From the NCBI GenBank assembly GCA_021108035.1, contig JAIORQ010000056.1, positions 1-64,000 of the forward strand: a stretch of DNA of 64,000 nt. The letters run 5' to 3'. This DNA comes from Bacteroidales bacterium. Lineage in GTDB: Bacteria; Bacteroidota; Bacteroidia; Bacteroidales; JAADGE01. The notes beneath the pieces are model-generated. The model was not told the DNA's origin. It ran no database searches and saw nothing but the letters and a program-made list of their open reading frames with translations. Within the stretch, counting starts at the first letter, position 1. Every line of letters begins with the position of its first letter. Made by a program: the position numbers and the translations under genes. Below, piece after piece: positions 33,936 to 43,554 of this stretch.

Positions 33936-35786
33936 ATGCATTTAAAAGTATATATTTTTACTTTCTCAATATTAATTTTTGCTGCAAATATTTTTGCACA
34001 AACTACTCTAAATATCGACAGCCTTAAAAGTGCTGTAGAAAAGATGCCTGACGATTCTGTAAAAGTAACCGTTTACTACAAAATCGCTGTCGGATTGCTC
34101 AGAACAAACCCTGAAGAAATGCATAAATATGCTGAAAAAGCATTGAAACTTGCAGATGAATTAGATATTAAAACTGAAATTGCAAAAAGTTATCATGTTT
34201 TAGGAATATTTTATGCCGAAAGAGGCGATTTGAAACGTTCTCTTGAATATTTTTTTAAATCATTAGAAACTCTTGAAAGAATAGGAGATGAAAGTCGTAA
34301 AGGAGTTGCTCTCGGTGCAATTGCTCGAATTTATCAATTACTTGAGAACAACGAAAAAGCCTTGGAATACGATTTAAAAGCTCTGACAATTGCTTTGAAT
34401 AACAAAGATTCTGCAAACCTTGCAACAAACTATAATAACGTTGGTGCGGATTACAATAATTTAAAAAAATATGACAAGGCAATCAAGAATTATAACAATG
34501 CTCTTGTTCTTGCGAAAAAAAATAAAAATATTCAACTGCAAGCTCTGTTACTTTTGAATATCGGTTATGCTTATCAAAAAACAAATGATTTTCAATCGGC
34601 CTTTAAAAATTTGAAAGAAGCACAAAAATTATACACCGAAATAAATGATAAATACGGACTTGCAAACACATATAACAAATTAGCAGGATATTTTAACGAA
34701 AATCAAATTAATGACAGCACAATTAAATATGCCTCAAATGCACTTTCTCTATCTGAAAATATCGGAACTTTTACTATAATAAGACAAGCATCAGGACTTT
34801 TGAGCGAAGCCTACGAAAAAACGGAAATGTATGATTCCGCGTTCAAATATTTAAGGCAGTTTAACACAATGAACGACAGTATAATAAATTCCGGTAATAC
34901 AAAAAAGATTACTCAACTCGAAATGAATTACGAGTTTGAAAAAGAACGAGAAATCAGTAAAATAAAACATAAAGAGGAAGTAAGAAGACAACAAAACTTT
35001 ACAATTTTCTTTATAACAGCATTTTTATTATCACTACTGTTAGTAATTCTAATTTTCAGAAATTACCGGTTGAAGAAAAAGTCAGAAAAAAAACTACAGC
35101 AATTAAATGCTGTAAAAGACAGATTTTTCAAAATAATCTCTCACGATTTAAAAGCTCCTTTTACTGCATTTATTTCTATTTCAGAAATTTTGTCGAATTC
35201 GGAAATAAACCTCAGCAAAGAAAAAATACAGTACTTTGCAAACAGCATAAACACAACTGCCAAAAGCTCTTATGATTTGTTTCAAAACCTTTTGCTTTGG
35301 TCAATGTCGCAACGCGAAAATTTAAAAATAAACAAAGTTGAAATTGATTTAATCAAACTTATTTCGGACACCGTAACATTGTTGAAAGCTGCCGCAGATG
35401 ATAAAGACATTGAAATAATCACAAAAATTGCAACTGACATTAAAGTTTTAACTGATGAAAACATCACAAAAACAATTTTAAGAAATCTGATAAACAACGC
35501 AATAAAATTTACACCTTCCGGCGGGAAAATAACTATTTCCGCGAACTCGGACGATAATTATACAGAAATAAGTGTTACTGATACAGGAATAGGAATAAGT
35601 AAAGAAAATCTTTCAAAATTATTTAAGCCTGAAGTACACCATTCAACATCGGGCACTAATAACGAAAAAGGAACAGGACTCGGACTTATTCTCTGCAAAG
35701 AACTTATTGAAAAAACAGGAGGAACGATTTCTGTTATAAGTGAAAAAGACAAAGGTTCTCATTTTATTTTTACTATTCCCGCTTAA
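33936..35786 (+). CDS. TPR-containing membrane sensor histidine kinase
   Basis: A 616-residue kinase. Signal peptide 1-21 (ends FAQ), five to six TPR units between about residues 40 and 315 (e.g. AIKNYNNALVLAKKN), one transmembrane helix at 355-374 (FTIFFITAFLLSLLLVILIF), a short coiled linker, then a HisKA domain with phospho-acceptor His403 (FFKIISHDLKAPFTAF). The HATPase domain has TILRNLINNAIKFT, VTDTGIGI and GTGLGLILCKEL. TPRs face the periplasm, as in the Bacteroidota TPR-kinase group. The response regulator at 36049 is the likely partner: it lies 262 bp downstream on the same strand. The stimulus is unknown. Confidence 0.9.
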   Translation: MHLKVYIFTFSILIFAANIFAQTTLNIDSLKSAVEKMPDDSVKVTVYYKIAVGLLRTNPEEMHKYAEKALKLADELDIKTEIAKSYHVLGIFYAERGDLKRSLEYFFKSLETLERIGDESRKGVALGAIARIYQLLENNEKALEYDLKALTIALNNKDSANLATNYNNVGADYNNLKKYDKAIKNYNNALVLAKKNKNIQLQALLLLNIGYAYQKTNDFQSAFKNLKEAQKLYTEINDKYGLANTYNKLAGYFNENQINDSTIKYASNALSLSENIGTFTIIRQASGLLSEAYEKTEMYDSAFKYLRQFNTMNDSIINSGNTKKITQLEMNYEFEKEREISKIKHKEEVRRQQNFTIFFITAFLLSLLLVILIFRNYRLKKKSEKKLQQLNAVKDRFFKIISHDLKAPFTAFISISEILSNSEINLSKEKIQYFANSINTTAKSSYDLFQNLLLWSMSQRENLKINKVEIDLIKLISDTVTLLKAAADDKDIEIITKIATDIKVLTDENITKTILRNLINNAIKFTPSGGKITISANSDDNYTEISVTDTGIGISKENLSKLFKPEVHHSTSGTNNEKGTGLGLILCKELIEKTGGTISVISEKDKGSHFIFTIPA

Positions 35787-36048
35787 TGTAATAATTAAGT
35801 ATAAAGTTGTAAAGTTCAAAGTCATAAAGTATAAAGATGCACTTTAATTATTCGTGTTTCATTTTTTTAAAATCGCAGCAAATATTACCGTAATATATAT
35901 TAATTTGTATTTACGGAATTCTTCTTTTCAAAATGTTAACTCAAATTATTACTTTCGATATAAGGACTTTGGGTTAAGGAGCAGATTCAAAATTGTTACA
36001 AATAATTGGTAGTTAAAACTATTAAACATAATTTTGTGAAAAAATAAT

Positions 36049-36705
36049 TTGGATAAAATTAAACTTATATTAGTTGACGACCACCAAGTTGTTATAGACG
36101 GAATTGTAGCCTCATTAATGCTTTACGATGATATTGAAGTAATAGCGGAAGCATCTGACGGCAAAGAATTATTTAAAAAACTTGAAACTTTCTCGCCCGA
36201 TATTATTATACTTGATATTGCAATGCCTGATATTACAGGTATTGAGATTTGCAAAATATTAAAAAAGGACTTTCCTGAAATTAAAGTGATAATTTTTACG
36301 GGTGATGAAAACCAAGATTCAATTTTTAAAGCCCTGAAAGCCGGAGCAAATGCCTTTTTACCAAAAGAAACACAACGAGAAGAACTTGTAAGTACAATTT
36401 ATGCAGTTAATAAAGGAGAGAAATATATCAGCAACTCTATTTCAAACACCTTAATAATTGATTATCTGGAAAAAGAAAAAAAAACAAACAAATATTCAAA
36501 AAAAAAGGTCACACTTTCCGAACGAGAAATTGAAATACTCACTTGTATTGCTGAAGGTTTGCCTTATAAAATTATTGCTGACAAGTTATTTATAAGCACA
36601 AAAACAGTTGAAAAACACAAACGAAATATTCTTAATAAATTAGACCTTGAATCAACAGTTGATTTGGTAAAATATGCAATTAAAAATAATATTATTGATT
36701 TTTAA
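36049..36705 (+). CDS. NarL/FixJ-type response regulator
   Basis: A 218-residue protein: receiver domain at residues 3-120 with Asp10-Asp11 (LILVDDHQ), phospho-acceptor Asp56 (IIILDIAMPD), Thr85 (IIFTGDEN) and Lys107 (FLPKE), then a LuxR-type HTH at about 150-215 (LSEREIEILTCIAEGLPYKIIADKLFISTKTVEKHKRNI). The start codon is TTG (36049-36051); an upstream in-frame GTG is cut off by a stop, so TTG appears to be the real start. It is the probable partner of the TPR kinase just upstream. Target genes are unknown; the adjacent surface protein at 36990 is a candidate. Confidence 0.9.
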   Translation: MDKIKLILVDDHQVVIDGIVASLMLYDDIEVIAEASDGKELFKKLETFSPDIIILDIAMPDITGIEICKILKKDFPEIKVIIFTGDENQDSIFKALKAGANAFLPKETQREELVSTIYAVNKGEKYISNSISNTLIIDYLEKEKKTNKYSKKKVTLSEREIEILTCIAEGLPYKIIADKLFISTKTVEKHKRNILNKLDLESTVDLVKYAIKNNIIDF

Positions 36706-36989
36706 ATGTACGCATTTCCCTACTCCTAATCCCTACTCTAAATACGCTTTTTCCCCATTGACAAGCATATATTTTGTTGCATATCTTTGTATTAAAATTT
36801 TATTGGAATTATTTGATCTTATATAAATGGTTTCAAGACAATATATTTATGTTTAATTTACTGATATTCAATAATTTAATTTCGATAAAAAATATTTTTT
36901 TTGCAACTTTTTAATAAATATTTAAGTCTGCTAAGTGAATTGAAAATTTAATAATGAATTTTTAAATAATAAATTTTTTTTTAAAAATT

Positions 36990-39900
36990 ATGCCAATGAA
37001 AACAATTAGATTAATATCAATAATTTTGGTTTTTCTTGTAATAACAGGAATCAATCAAAAAGCCTATTCGCAAGCAAATGCAGGCCCGGATAAGGAAATT
37101 TGTGCAGATTATACATATATGTCAGCATTGGATCCTTCACCCGATTCGGGAGAGTGGTCCGTAGTGTCAGGTTCAGGAGTTTTTGCAGATACTACTCTTT
37201 ATAATACTCTTGTTACAAGTATATCTCCGGGAATGAATGTATATCGTTGGGAAGTTACGATTGGAGCAATTATTTATTCTGATGATGTTGTAATCACAAA
37301 CAACTCTGCATCCGCCGCCAATACCGGCCCCGATCATGTAACTTGTGTAAATTATGCATCCTTATCAGCCAACTCTCCGGTAACAGGTACAGGTTTATGG
37401 ACAGTAGTTGCCGGTTCGGGTAATTTTGAGAATCCTACACAATACAGTACTGTAGTCACAAATCTAAGCCCGGGTGATAATATATTCCGATGGACAGTAA
37501 CAAACGGAGAATGTTCAAGTTTTGATGAAATTACTGTTACATACATCTTCGTAACTGCTGATGCCGGACCGGACCAAGAGATTTGTACTGACTACACGAC
37601 ATTAGCAGCCAACGACCCAAGTTTGCAGGGAGCTGCAGGTTATTGGGTAGTAAATGCAGGAGGAGGAACCATTACTAATCAGACACTATACAATTCTGAA
37701 GTTACAAATTTATCGCCGGGAGTTAATATGTTAGGATGGACAGTAGAAATAGAGGGTATGTGTTCTGATTTTGATGAAGTTATGATTACAAATAACTTGT
37801 ACAGTGCAAGTGCAAGTGTTGCCGGCCCGACAACAATCTGTGTTGATTCTGCCGATTTACTTGGTAATGTACCTGTTCAAGGTTGTACGGGAGAATGGAG
37901 CATTTGGGCAGGAGGCGGTTCATTTGATGATCCTGCAAGCCCTGCGACAAGAGTTACAGGATTATTAAAAGGTGAAAATACATTAAGATGGACCATTACA
38001 AAAAACGGTTGTTCAGCTCATGATGATGTTGTAATCACAAATAATATGGTTACTGCATTGGCAGGTTCAGATATTATTACTTGTGGTAATGATGCAAATT
38101 TGGCAGCTAATGAATTATTGCCGGGAGAGATTGGTTTATGGACAATAATCAGCGGAACAGGTACAATTTTAACACCCTCTGATAATGAAACAGTTGTTAC
38201 GGGACTTGGTGCAGGAGTGAATGTATTCAGTTGGGCAGTCAGCGGAAACGGTTGTTTTGATGAAGATTATGTTCAAGTTTCAAATAACTCTTTCGTTATA
38301 ACTGCCGGTTTTGATCAACATGTTTGTGATACTACGGTTGTATTGCAAGCTCAAGATCCTTTACCGGGATACGGTATTTGGAGCTTCTCCGGCCCGGGTG
38401 TAACAATAGTTAATCCTACATCGAATACAACAACGGTTTACGGATTACAGGATAATTCATCGCATACGTTTAGATGGACGGTTTATAAAAATGGTTGTTC
38501 TGCTTGGGATGAAGTGATTATTTATAATGACCTTGTACATGCACATGCCGGCGGTGATCAATCTGTATGTGCCGGTAATACTAACTTAGCAGCAGAAAAT
38601 CCGATTGCCGGAAGCGGATATTGGACAATTAGTGCCGGTGCCGGTACCATAACTGATCCTACCTATCATGCATCAGTTGTTACTGATTTGGGATTAGGAA
38701 CTAATACTTTGATTTGGACGGTTACTAATTTAACTTGTACAGATGCAGATGAAATGGTAATTACTAACAATACTGTTACTGCTACTGCCGGTGTCGATCA
38801 GGCATTATGTTTTAACGATGCTTATCTTGCCGGTGATCAGCCTCAACCGGGCGGATACGGTATTTGGGAAGTTGCAGGCGGACCGGGCATTGTTCATACA
38901 CCATCTGCATTTAATTCTTATGTTTCTAATCTGCAAAGAGGAGTTAATACGTTCCGTTGGACCGTTTATGAAAACGGTTGTAACAACGGAGGTGATCTTG
39001 TTCAAATAATAAATAACAGCTTTGATGCATATGCCGGAGAAGATCAAATACTTGCACAATATGATGCAGATACTTATTTTGAAGCAGAATTGCCGCCTAA
39101 CTCAACAGGTCAATGGTCTGTACTTGCAGGCAGCGGAAATATTGCCGATTTGAACAGTCCTTCATCTTATGTTGATAATATGCTGACAGGTGAAAACATC
39201 TTCACTTGGTCAGTAAATAATACTTTTACAGGATGTTCAGATTCTGATGATGTTTCAATATTTGTTGGCGATTTCACAATTGAATGTGGTGACGATCAAG
39301 TGATATGTCACAGTACTGCTGTGATGAATGCTGAATTTGAACCCGGAGCTGTTTCTCATGAATGGTCAATAATTTCCGGTGGCGGTGTATTTGATGATAT
39401 ACATGATCCTGAAACTGTTGTAAGAAATATACCACTCGGAATAAATGTTTACAAATGGACAGCCGAACTTGACGAATTTGAAATTTCTTGTACGGTTACG
39501 ATAACAAATGATTCCATATATGCCGGTGCCGGTGATGATGCAACACTTTGTGAAGACTATCATACCATGAATGCAGAACAAATTCCGGGAGGAATTGGAT
39601 TATGGTCTGTAATAGGCCTCGGTGGAGGTACCGTTGTTGATAATACTTTATATAATACACTTATAACCGATCTTGAATTCGGAACAAATCTGTTTGAATG
39701 GCATACGACAAGAACCGAAAGCGGTTGTGAGTCTCGTGATACAGTAGCAATAACAAGTTATGCAAATGCAGCTGATGCCGGAACAGATGATACAATTTCA
39801 GTTTCGTCATATCAGCTACAAGCTGTTTCATTGCCCGGTTTAAACGGTACGTGGTCAGTAGAATACGGTAACGGTATTTTTGAAGATAATTCCCTTGCTA

Positions 39901-40499
39901 ATACAATTGTAAGTAATTTAACATATGGTGACAATATTTTCAGGTGGAATACTTCTTACAACGGCTGCTATGATTTTGATGATGTTATGATTACTCTGAC
40001 TGTTTATGCAGGAGAGGATTTTGAAGTTGAAGGTGATACTGTATATCTTGATGCCGTACTCCCCGAAGGAGCAATAGGTGAATGGACAATTATGTATGGT
40101 ACAGGAACTTTTGAAGACGATACCGACCCTAAAACAAGAGTTTGGGATTTAAGCCCGGGTATTAACATCCTAAGATGGACTGTTTCTTTTCCTAACAGGA
40201 AATTAGTACTGTGGGACGAAGTAACAGGAAATAAAACATCAGGTACAGATGTTTTACTTTCAAAATCATTAATTTATCCTAATCCGTCAAGGGGTATTAT
40301 AAATATAATTTCCGGAAAATCTCTTGAAAAAGCAGATATAGAAATTTACAATATTTCAGGTTCGCTTGTAAAATTTAAAATTCTTAATAAATCAGCAAAC
40401 GAATTAAAAATCAATCTTTCTCAAAACAAACCTGGTATGTATTTTATTAAAATAAATAAACAAAATTCAATTATAATTAAAAAATTGATTATTAAATAG
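36990..40499 (+). CDS. Thirteen-repeat secreted surface protein with T9SS tail
   Basis: An 1169-residue protein (start possibly the second Met at 36996) with signal peptide ending YSQA. Thirteen repeats of about 80-90 residues follow, each opening with AxAGPDxxxC (variants AGVDQALC, AGGDQSVC, CGDDQVIC) and containing GxWSVxxGSG, VTNLxPGxNxxxWTV and VxITNN. Repeats of this kind resemble Ig/PKD-like modules of gliding- or adhesion-related proteins. Cysteine pairs recur once per repeat, so disulfides or metal binding are possible. The T9SS type A tail starts at YPNPSRGIINII. It stands alone between the two-component system and a bidirectional terminator. Confidence 0.86.
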   Translation: MPMKTIRLISIILVFLVITGINQKAYSQANAGPDKEICADYTYMSALDPSPDSGEWSVVSGSGVFADTTLYNTLVTSISPGMNVYRWEVTIGAIIYSDDVVITNNSASAANTGPDHVTCVNYASLSANSPVTGTGLWTVVAGSGNFENPTQYSTVVTNLSPGDNIFRWTVTNGECSSFDEITVTYIFVTADAGPDQEICTDYTTLAANDPSLQGAAGYWVVNAGGGTITNQTLYNSEVTNLSPGVNMLGWTVEIEGMCSDFDEVMITNNLYSASASVAGPTTICVDSADLLGNVPVQGCTGEWSIWAGGGSFDDPASPATRVTGLLKGENTLRWTITKNGCSAHDDVVITNNMVTALAGSDIITCGNDANLAANELLPGEIGLWTIISGTGTILTPSDNETVVTGLGAGVNVFSWAVSGNGCFDEDYVQVSNNSFVITAGFDQHVCDTTVVLQAQDPLPGYGIWSFSGPGVTIVNPTSNTTTVYGLQDNSSHTFRWTVYKNGCSAWDEVIIYNDLVHAHAGGDQSVCAGNTNLAAENPIAGSGYWTISAGAGTITDPTYHASVVTDLGLGTNTLIWTVTNLTCTDADEMVITNNTVTATAGVDQALCFNDAYLAGDQPQPGGYGIWEVAGGPGIVHTPSAFNSYVSNLQRGVNTFRWTVYENGCNNGGDLVQIINNSFDAYAGEDQILAQYDADTYFEAELPPNSTGQWSVLAGSGNIADLNSPSSYVDNMLTGENIFTWSVNNTFTGCSDSDDVSIFVGDFTIECGDDQVICHSTAVMNAEFEPGAVSHEWSIISGGGVFDDIHDPETVVRNIPLGINVYKWTAELDEFEISCTVTITNDSIYAGAGDDATLCEDYHTMNAEQIPGGIGLWSVIGLGGGTVVDNTLYNTLITDLEFGTNLFEWHTTRTESGCESRDTVAITSYANAADAGTDDTISVSSYQLQAVSLPGLNGTWSVEYGNGIFEDNSLANTIVSNLTYGDNIFRWNTSYNGCYDFDDVMITLTVYAGEDFEVEGDTVYLDAVLPEGAIGEWTIMYGTGTFEDDTDPKTRVWDLSPGINILRWTVSFPNRKLVLWDEVTGNKTSGTDVLLSKSLIYPNPSRGIINIISGKSLEKADIEIYNISGSLVKFKILNKSANELKINLSQNKPGMYFIKINKQNSIIIKKLIIK

Positions 40500-40575
40500 T
40501 GTTTGTCCATAATGTCCGATTAAATAGATTAAGTACAAGTTGTTTAGTCGAACTTATTAAGTGTCAATTCATATT

Positions 40576-40609
40576 AAAAGCCCTCAAAAACATTTTGTTG
40601 AGGGCTTTT
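40576..40609. terminator. Intrinsic terminator between convergent genes
   Basis: A perfect 12-bp stem AAAAGCCCTCAA (40576-40587) with TTGAGGGCTTTT (40598-40609) and a 10-nt loop. A-runs and T-runs on both sides let it work on both strands, between the plus-strand repeat protein and the minus-strand CoA-transferase gene. Confidence 0.8.
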
Positions 40610-40665
40610 GTTCATATTCAGACAAAAACTCAAGTTTGTGAATTAGCAGACTTTATGACTTATGA

Positions 40666-41853
40666 CTATATCACCTCCTTATCTTTCAATTCATTAATCT
40701 CATCTTTACTCAACCCCAACATTTTTCCGTAGATATCTGTATTATGTTCTCCGATTTCAGGAGCCGGGTTTCGATGATTCACTTCAGGTATATTGGTCAT
40801 TTTCAGCGGATTCCCTGCAATTTTAATTTTTCCGGCTTGTTTGTCTTCCACATCTATGATCATATTTCGGGCAATCATTTGTTCATCTTTCATTATATCT
40901 TCGATGTTATTGATAGGACTGCACGGGACTTTCCCCTCTTCAATAATTTTCAGCCATTCTCCGGCAGTTTTTGTAATAAATATTTTTTCAAGAGTTTTAT
41001 TAAGTTCGTCAATATTTTCTGTTCGTTTTTCATTTGTTGTAAAACGATCATCATTTAAAAATTCCGTACATTTTAAGGTACGGCAAAGATTTTCAAAAAG
41101 AACATCATTACCTACGGCAACAACAAAGTATTTATCTTTTGCTTTATATGCTTGAAAAGGTGTGATTGTAGGATGCCTGTTGCCCAACGGTTCGGGTGAT
41201 TTATGCTCAACTTGAAATCTTGAAAGGGCATTTTCTAAAATTGAGACTTGACAATCCAGCATAGCGACATCAATTTTTTGCCCTTTTCCGGTAATAGTTC
41301 TTTGATACAAAGCTGAAGATATTCCGATTGCAGTGTATAATGATGCCGTAATATCGCCGAGAGACATACCTACACGAGTAGGAGGTGAATCGGGCCAACC
41401 GGTAATACTCATCATGCCTCCTCCTGCTTGAGCCAGAATATCATAAGCAGGTTTTGTTGAACTTGGTCCTGTATGCCCGAATCCTGAAGATGCGGCATAA
41501 ATTAATTTAGGATTTATTTCTTTTAAAGTTTCATATCCCAAGCCTAATTTTTCCATAGTTCCGGGACGGTAGTTTTCTACAATAACATCAACATCTTTAA
41601 CAAGTTGTTTTAATATTTCTTTGCCTTCTTCTTTTTTCAGATTTAAAGAAATGCTTTTTTTTGCTCTGTTAATACCGACAAAATACAAGCTCTTTTCATT
41701 AAGAAAAGGCCCGAAATGTCTCGAATCATCTCCCTTAACGGGTATTTCAACTTTAATAATTTCTGCACCGAGGTCGCTTAATACCATTGTACAGAACGGG
41801 CCTGCAAGAACTCTTGTCAGGTCTAAAACTTTTATATTTTCTAATGGTAACAT
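40666..41853 (-). CDS. CaiB/BaiF (family III) CoA-transferase
   Basis: A 395-residue enzyme of the family III CoA-transferases: LDLTRVLAGPFCTMVLSDLGAEIIKVE, FLNEKSLYFVGINRAKKSISLNLK, VIVENYRPGTMEKLGLGYE, and the catalytic-Asp region KPAYDILAQAGGGMMSITG. The C-terminal part (GNRHPTITPFQAYKAKDKYFVVAVGND) completes the fold. It moves CoA between carboxylic acids; the substrate is unknown. It lies at the downstream end of the gene cluster with the cupin, the molybdenum hydroxylase and the cyclase, and may act in the same degradation route. Confidence 0.9.
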   Translation of the reverse strand: MLPLENIKVLDLTRVLAGPFCTMVLSDLGAEIIKVEIPVKGDDSRHFGPFLNEKSLYFVGINRAKKSISLNLKKEEGKEILKQLVKDVDVIVENYRPGTMEKLGLGYETLKEINPKLIYAASSGFGHTGPSSTKPAYDILAQAGGGMMSITGWPDSPPTRVGMSLGDITASLYTAIGISSALYQRTITGKGQKIDVAMLDCQVSILENALSRFQVEHKSPEPLGNRHPTITPFQAYKAKDKYFVVAVGNDVLFENLCRTLKCTEFLNDDRFTTNEKRTENIDELNKTLEKIFITKTAGEWLKIIEEGKVPCSPINNIEDIMKDEQMIARNMIIDVEDKQAGKIKIAGNPLKMTNIPEVNHRNPAPEIGEHNTDIYGKMLGLSKDEINELKDKEVI

Positions 41854-41908
41854 GTTCTGTTTTTAATTATTGATTAAGATTATTTATTAAACATTTGTTT
41901 TGATTGTT

Positions 41909-42166
41909 TTAACCGAACTTATATTTTTTCTTAATGTCTTTTGTTATTTTCCATGTACATTTTAAGCCCTGTTCAAAAGTAACCCAATCTCCTTTTTTGA
42001 AAGTAATTTTATCTCCGTTTTCTGCTGTAACTTCAGCTTCACCTTCAAGGATATAGCATGTTTCTTTTTCATCATACTCCCAAGGAAATTCAGAAACTTC
42101 TTTTTCCCAAGTTCCCCAAGTTTGGGTGCTTTTGATTTGTTCTTTTGTTGGTTTTGTTGTTTGCAT
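41909..42166 (-). CDS. Small cupin protein (Cupin_3/DUF861-type)
   Basis: Start placed at MQTTKPTKEQIKSTQTW (42166): the broken copy at 42866-42937 begins at the same residue, and the frame upstream is weak. The 85-residue product is a single cupin: KETCYILEGEAEVTAENGDKITFKKGDWVTFEQGLKCTWKIT. Glu and a Cys take positions where metal-binding His would sit in classical cupins. Members assist catabolic pathways or act as (S)-ureidoglycine-like hydrolase fragments; the substrate is unknown. It sits between the CoA-transferase gene and a TA module. Confidence 0.82.
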   Translation of the reverse strand: MQTTKPTKEQIKSTQTWGTWEKEVSEFPWEYDEKETCYILEGEAEVTAENGDKITFKKGDWVTFEQGLKCTWKITKDIKKKYKFG

Positions 42167-42243
42167 GATTATTGATTTTATTTTTTTGAACAATAATTTA
42201 AAAATCGGTAATATTTTAAACTTGACAGCTGTTAAAGGAATTG

Positions 42244-42543
42244 TTAATAAAATTTATTGTCTTCAGGATTTTGTCTGTTATTCCAAAAAGATAGGATTTC
42301 AATTTCTTTATTTTGCTCATTTACTTTGTAGAACATACTTGATAAGCGATTAATAAAACCTTTTCTTATTTGTTTATTATTGTTTGAAGCTATAAACATA
42401 TACGGATTTACTTGTATTTGTTCAATAGTTTTTTCGGTTTGTTCAATATACTTAATGACTTCTTTTTGTGTCCAATATTTATAAATATTTTCAATTGTCT
42501 GTTCAAAGGTTTCTGTTGCTTCGGGTGTCCAACTTACTTTCAT
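42244..42543 (-). CDS. ParE/RelE-family toxin (module 1)
   Basis: A 99-residue protein with the ParE/RelE layout: N-terminal VSWTPEATETFEQTIENIYKYW, a middle helix (KYIEQTEKTIEQIQVNPYMF), then RKGFINRLSSMFYKVNE and EIEILSFWNNRQNPE. Such toxins inhibit gyrase (ParE) or cut mRNA on ribosomes (RelE); the strand motif FxNRxxxx resembles ParE more. Its start overlaps the stop of the antitoxin gene by 4 bp. Confidence 0.85.
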   Translation of the reverse strand: MKVSWTPEATETFEQTIENIYKYWTQKEVIKYIEQTEKTIEQIQVNPYMFIASNNNKQIRKGFINRLSSMFYKVNEQNKEIEILSFWNNRQNPEDNKFY

Positions 42544-42791
42544 TTGTTTAAGTATTTGGATTTTATCGTTTCCATAACTTCATTGTGCGGTGTTAATTCT
42601 CCTGCATCAGCTTGTTTAATTCCAATGTTGATGCTTGCTTTTACACTTTCCGGTAATTCATCCCAAAAATCATAATCATCTTCCTGTGCTACTTGATTGC
42701 AGATGAAAATTTTTATTGATTGTAAAATATTTTCATCATCAATTTTATTGATAATTTGAGAAATATCTTTTTTTAGGTCTGTTGTTTTCAT
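42540..42791 (-). CDS. Antitoxin of TA module 1
   Basis: An 83-residue acidic protein upstream of and overlapping the toxin gene by 4 bp. The C-terminal half (DYDFWDELPESVKASINIGIKQADAGELTPHNEVM) is the toxin-wrapping segment found in many antitoxins of ParE/RelE-type pairs in Bacteroidota. The N-terminal part is a short helical domain and may bind the promoter. Expression comes from the promoter at 42821-42852. Confidence 0.82.
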   Translation of the reverse strand: MKTTDLKKDISQIINKIDDENILQSIKIFICNQVAQEDDYDFWDELPESVKASINIGIKQADAGELTPHNEVMETIKSKYLNK

Positions 42792-42820
42792 TTGCGAAAG
42801 TATTTTGTTTTGAGATAGTA

Positions 42821-42852
42821 CAAATTTACGATAATTATTAAGCTTTTACAAA
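42821..42852 (-). promoter_or_regulatory. Bacteroidetes-type promoter of TA module 1
   Basis: On the minus strand a -33 TTTG (42849-42852), a 20-nt spacer and a -7 TAAATTTG (42821-42828) match TTTG-N20-TAnnTTTG. It lies 29 nt upstream of the antitoxin start. About 55 bp around it are near-identical to the promoter of TA module 2. Confidence 0.75.
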
Positions 42853-42865
42853 AGTTTTGATTTTG

Positions 42866-42937
42866 TTAGTTTGTTTCAAATGATTTCCAAGTTGAGGTAC
42901 TTTGGATTTGTTCTTTTGTTGGTTTTGTTACTTGCAT
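42866..42937 (-). pseudogene. Truncated duplicate of the cupin gene
   Basis: A 23-codon frame, MQVTKPTKEQIQSTSTWKSF then ETN and stop, copies the first 17 residues of the cupin at 41909-42166 (MQTTKPTKEQIKSTQTW) and then runs into the promoter repeat of TA module 1. It shows that a copy of the cupin gene was cut by insertion or rearrangement of a TA module. Confidence 0.8.
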
Positions 42938-43009
42938 GATTTATTTTTTAATAAAAAAAGACTTCCTTACAAAAATAAAAAAGTCATTTAATTTTGCTTA
43001 TAAATATTC

Positions 43010-43309
43010 TTATAGATATAAACTTTCCGGGTCACTTCTTGTGTCATGTAGAGTTACTATTTCAACTTCATTATCTTTAACCCTGTAATACATGGCATTA
43101 TGTTTAGTAATTATGCATCTTCGTATATTCTTTTTTACTTGTGATGCCGGGAACATATAAGGATTCTGTCTTAAAAAATCAACTTGCTTTAATAATTTAA
43201 ACTTAAAATCATCTCTTACTTTTTCTGACCATTCCTGTTCCAAATAATGAAATACGTTTTCAATTCTTCTTTTTGCATTTTCAGATATTGTGATTTGATA
43301 CTTACTCAT
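43010..43309 (-). CDS. ParE/RelE-family toxin (module 2)
   Basis: A 99-residue ParE/RelE-fold toxin: YQITISENAKRRIENVFHYLEQEWSEKVRDDF, NPYMFPASQVKKNIRRCIITKHNAMYYRVKDNEVEIVTLHDTRSDPESL. The last strand EIVTLxDTRxDP is characteristic of ParE-like toxins. It shares the QNPYMFxAS signature with the module 1 toxin but is otherwise quite diverged. Its start overlaps the last base of the antitoxin stop. Confidence 0.88.
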   Translation of the reverse strand: MSKYQITISENAKRRIENVFHYLEQEWSEKVRDDFKFKLLKQVDFLRQNPYMFPASQVKKNIRRCIITKHNAMYYRVKDNEVEIVTLHDTRSDPESLYL

Positions 43310-43533
43310 CAGAATTTTTGTATAAATTCATCAAAATTTTCCTTATTACCTTTTTCCAAATCTGCTATCCCAAGTTCAATGTCATTTTTTTGCCAATCAT
43401 TTAATGTATCCCAAAAATCAATTCCTTGTTTTTCTTTGCCTGAAATTAAAAAATTATATATATTAGTTAATTTTGACTTATCTAAATTATCAATGTATCT
43501 GAAAATCTCTAATTTTAGTTCTGCTGTTTGCAT
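43309..43533 (-). CDS. Antitoxin of TA module 2
   Basis: A 74-residue acidic protein upstream of the ParE-like toxin with a 1-bp overlap. FWDTLNDWQKNDIELGIADLEKGNKENFDEFI matches the same antitoxin C-terminal pattern as module 1 (FWDxLxxxxKxxIxxGIxxxxxG). The N-terminus MQTAELKLEIFRYIDNLD is a short helical segment. It is likely autoregulated through the repeat-like promoter at 43555-43586. Confidence 0.82.
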   Translation of the reverse strand: MQTAELKLEIFRYIDNLDKSKLTNIYNFLISGKEKQGIDFWDTLNDWQKNDIELGIADLEKGNKENFDEFIQKF

Positions 43534-43554
43534 TTTAATCTTTTTTCTTTGTTA

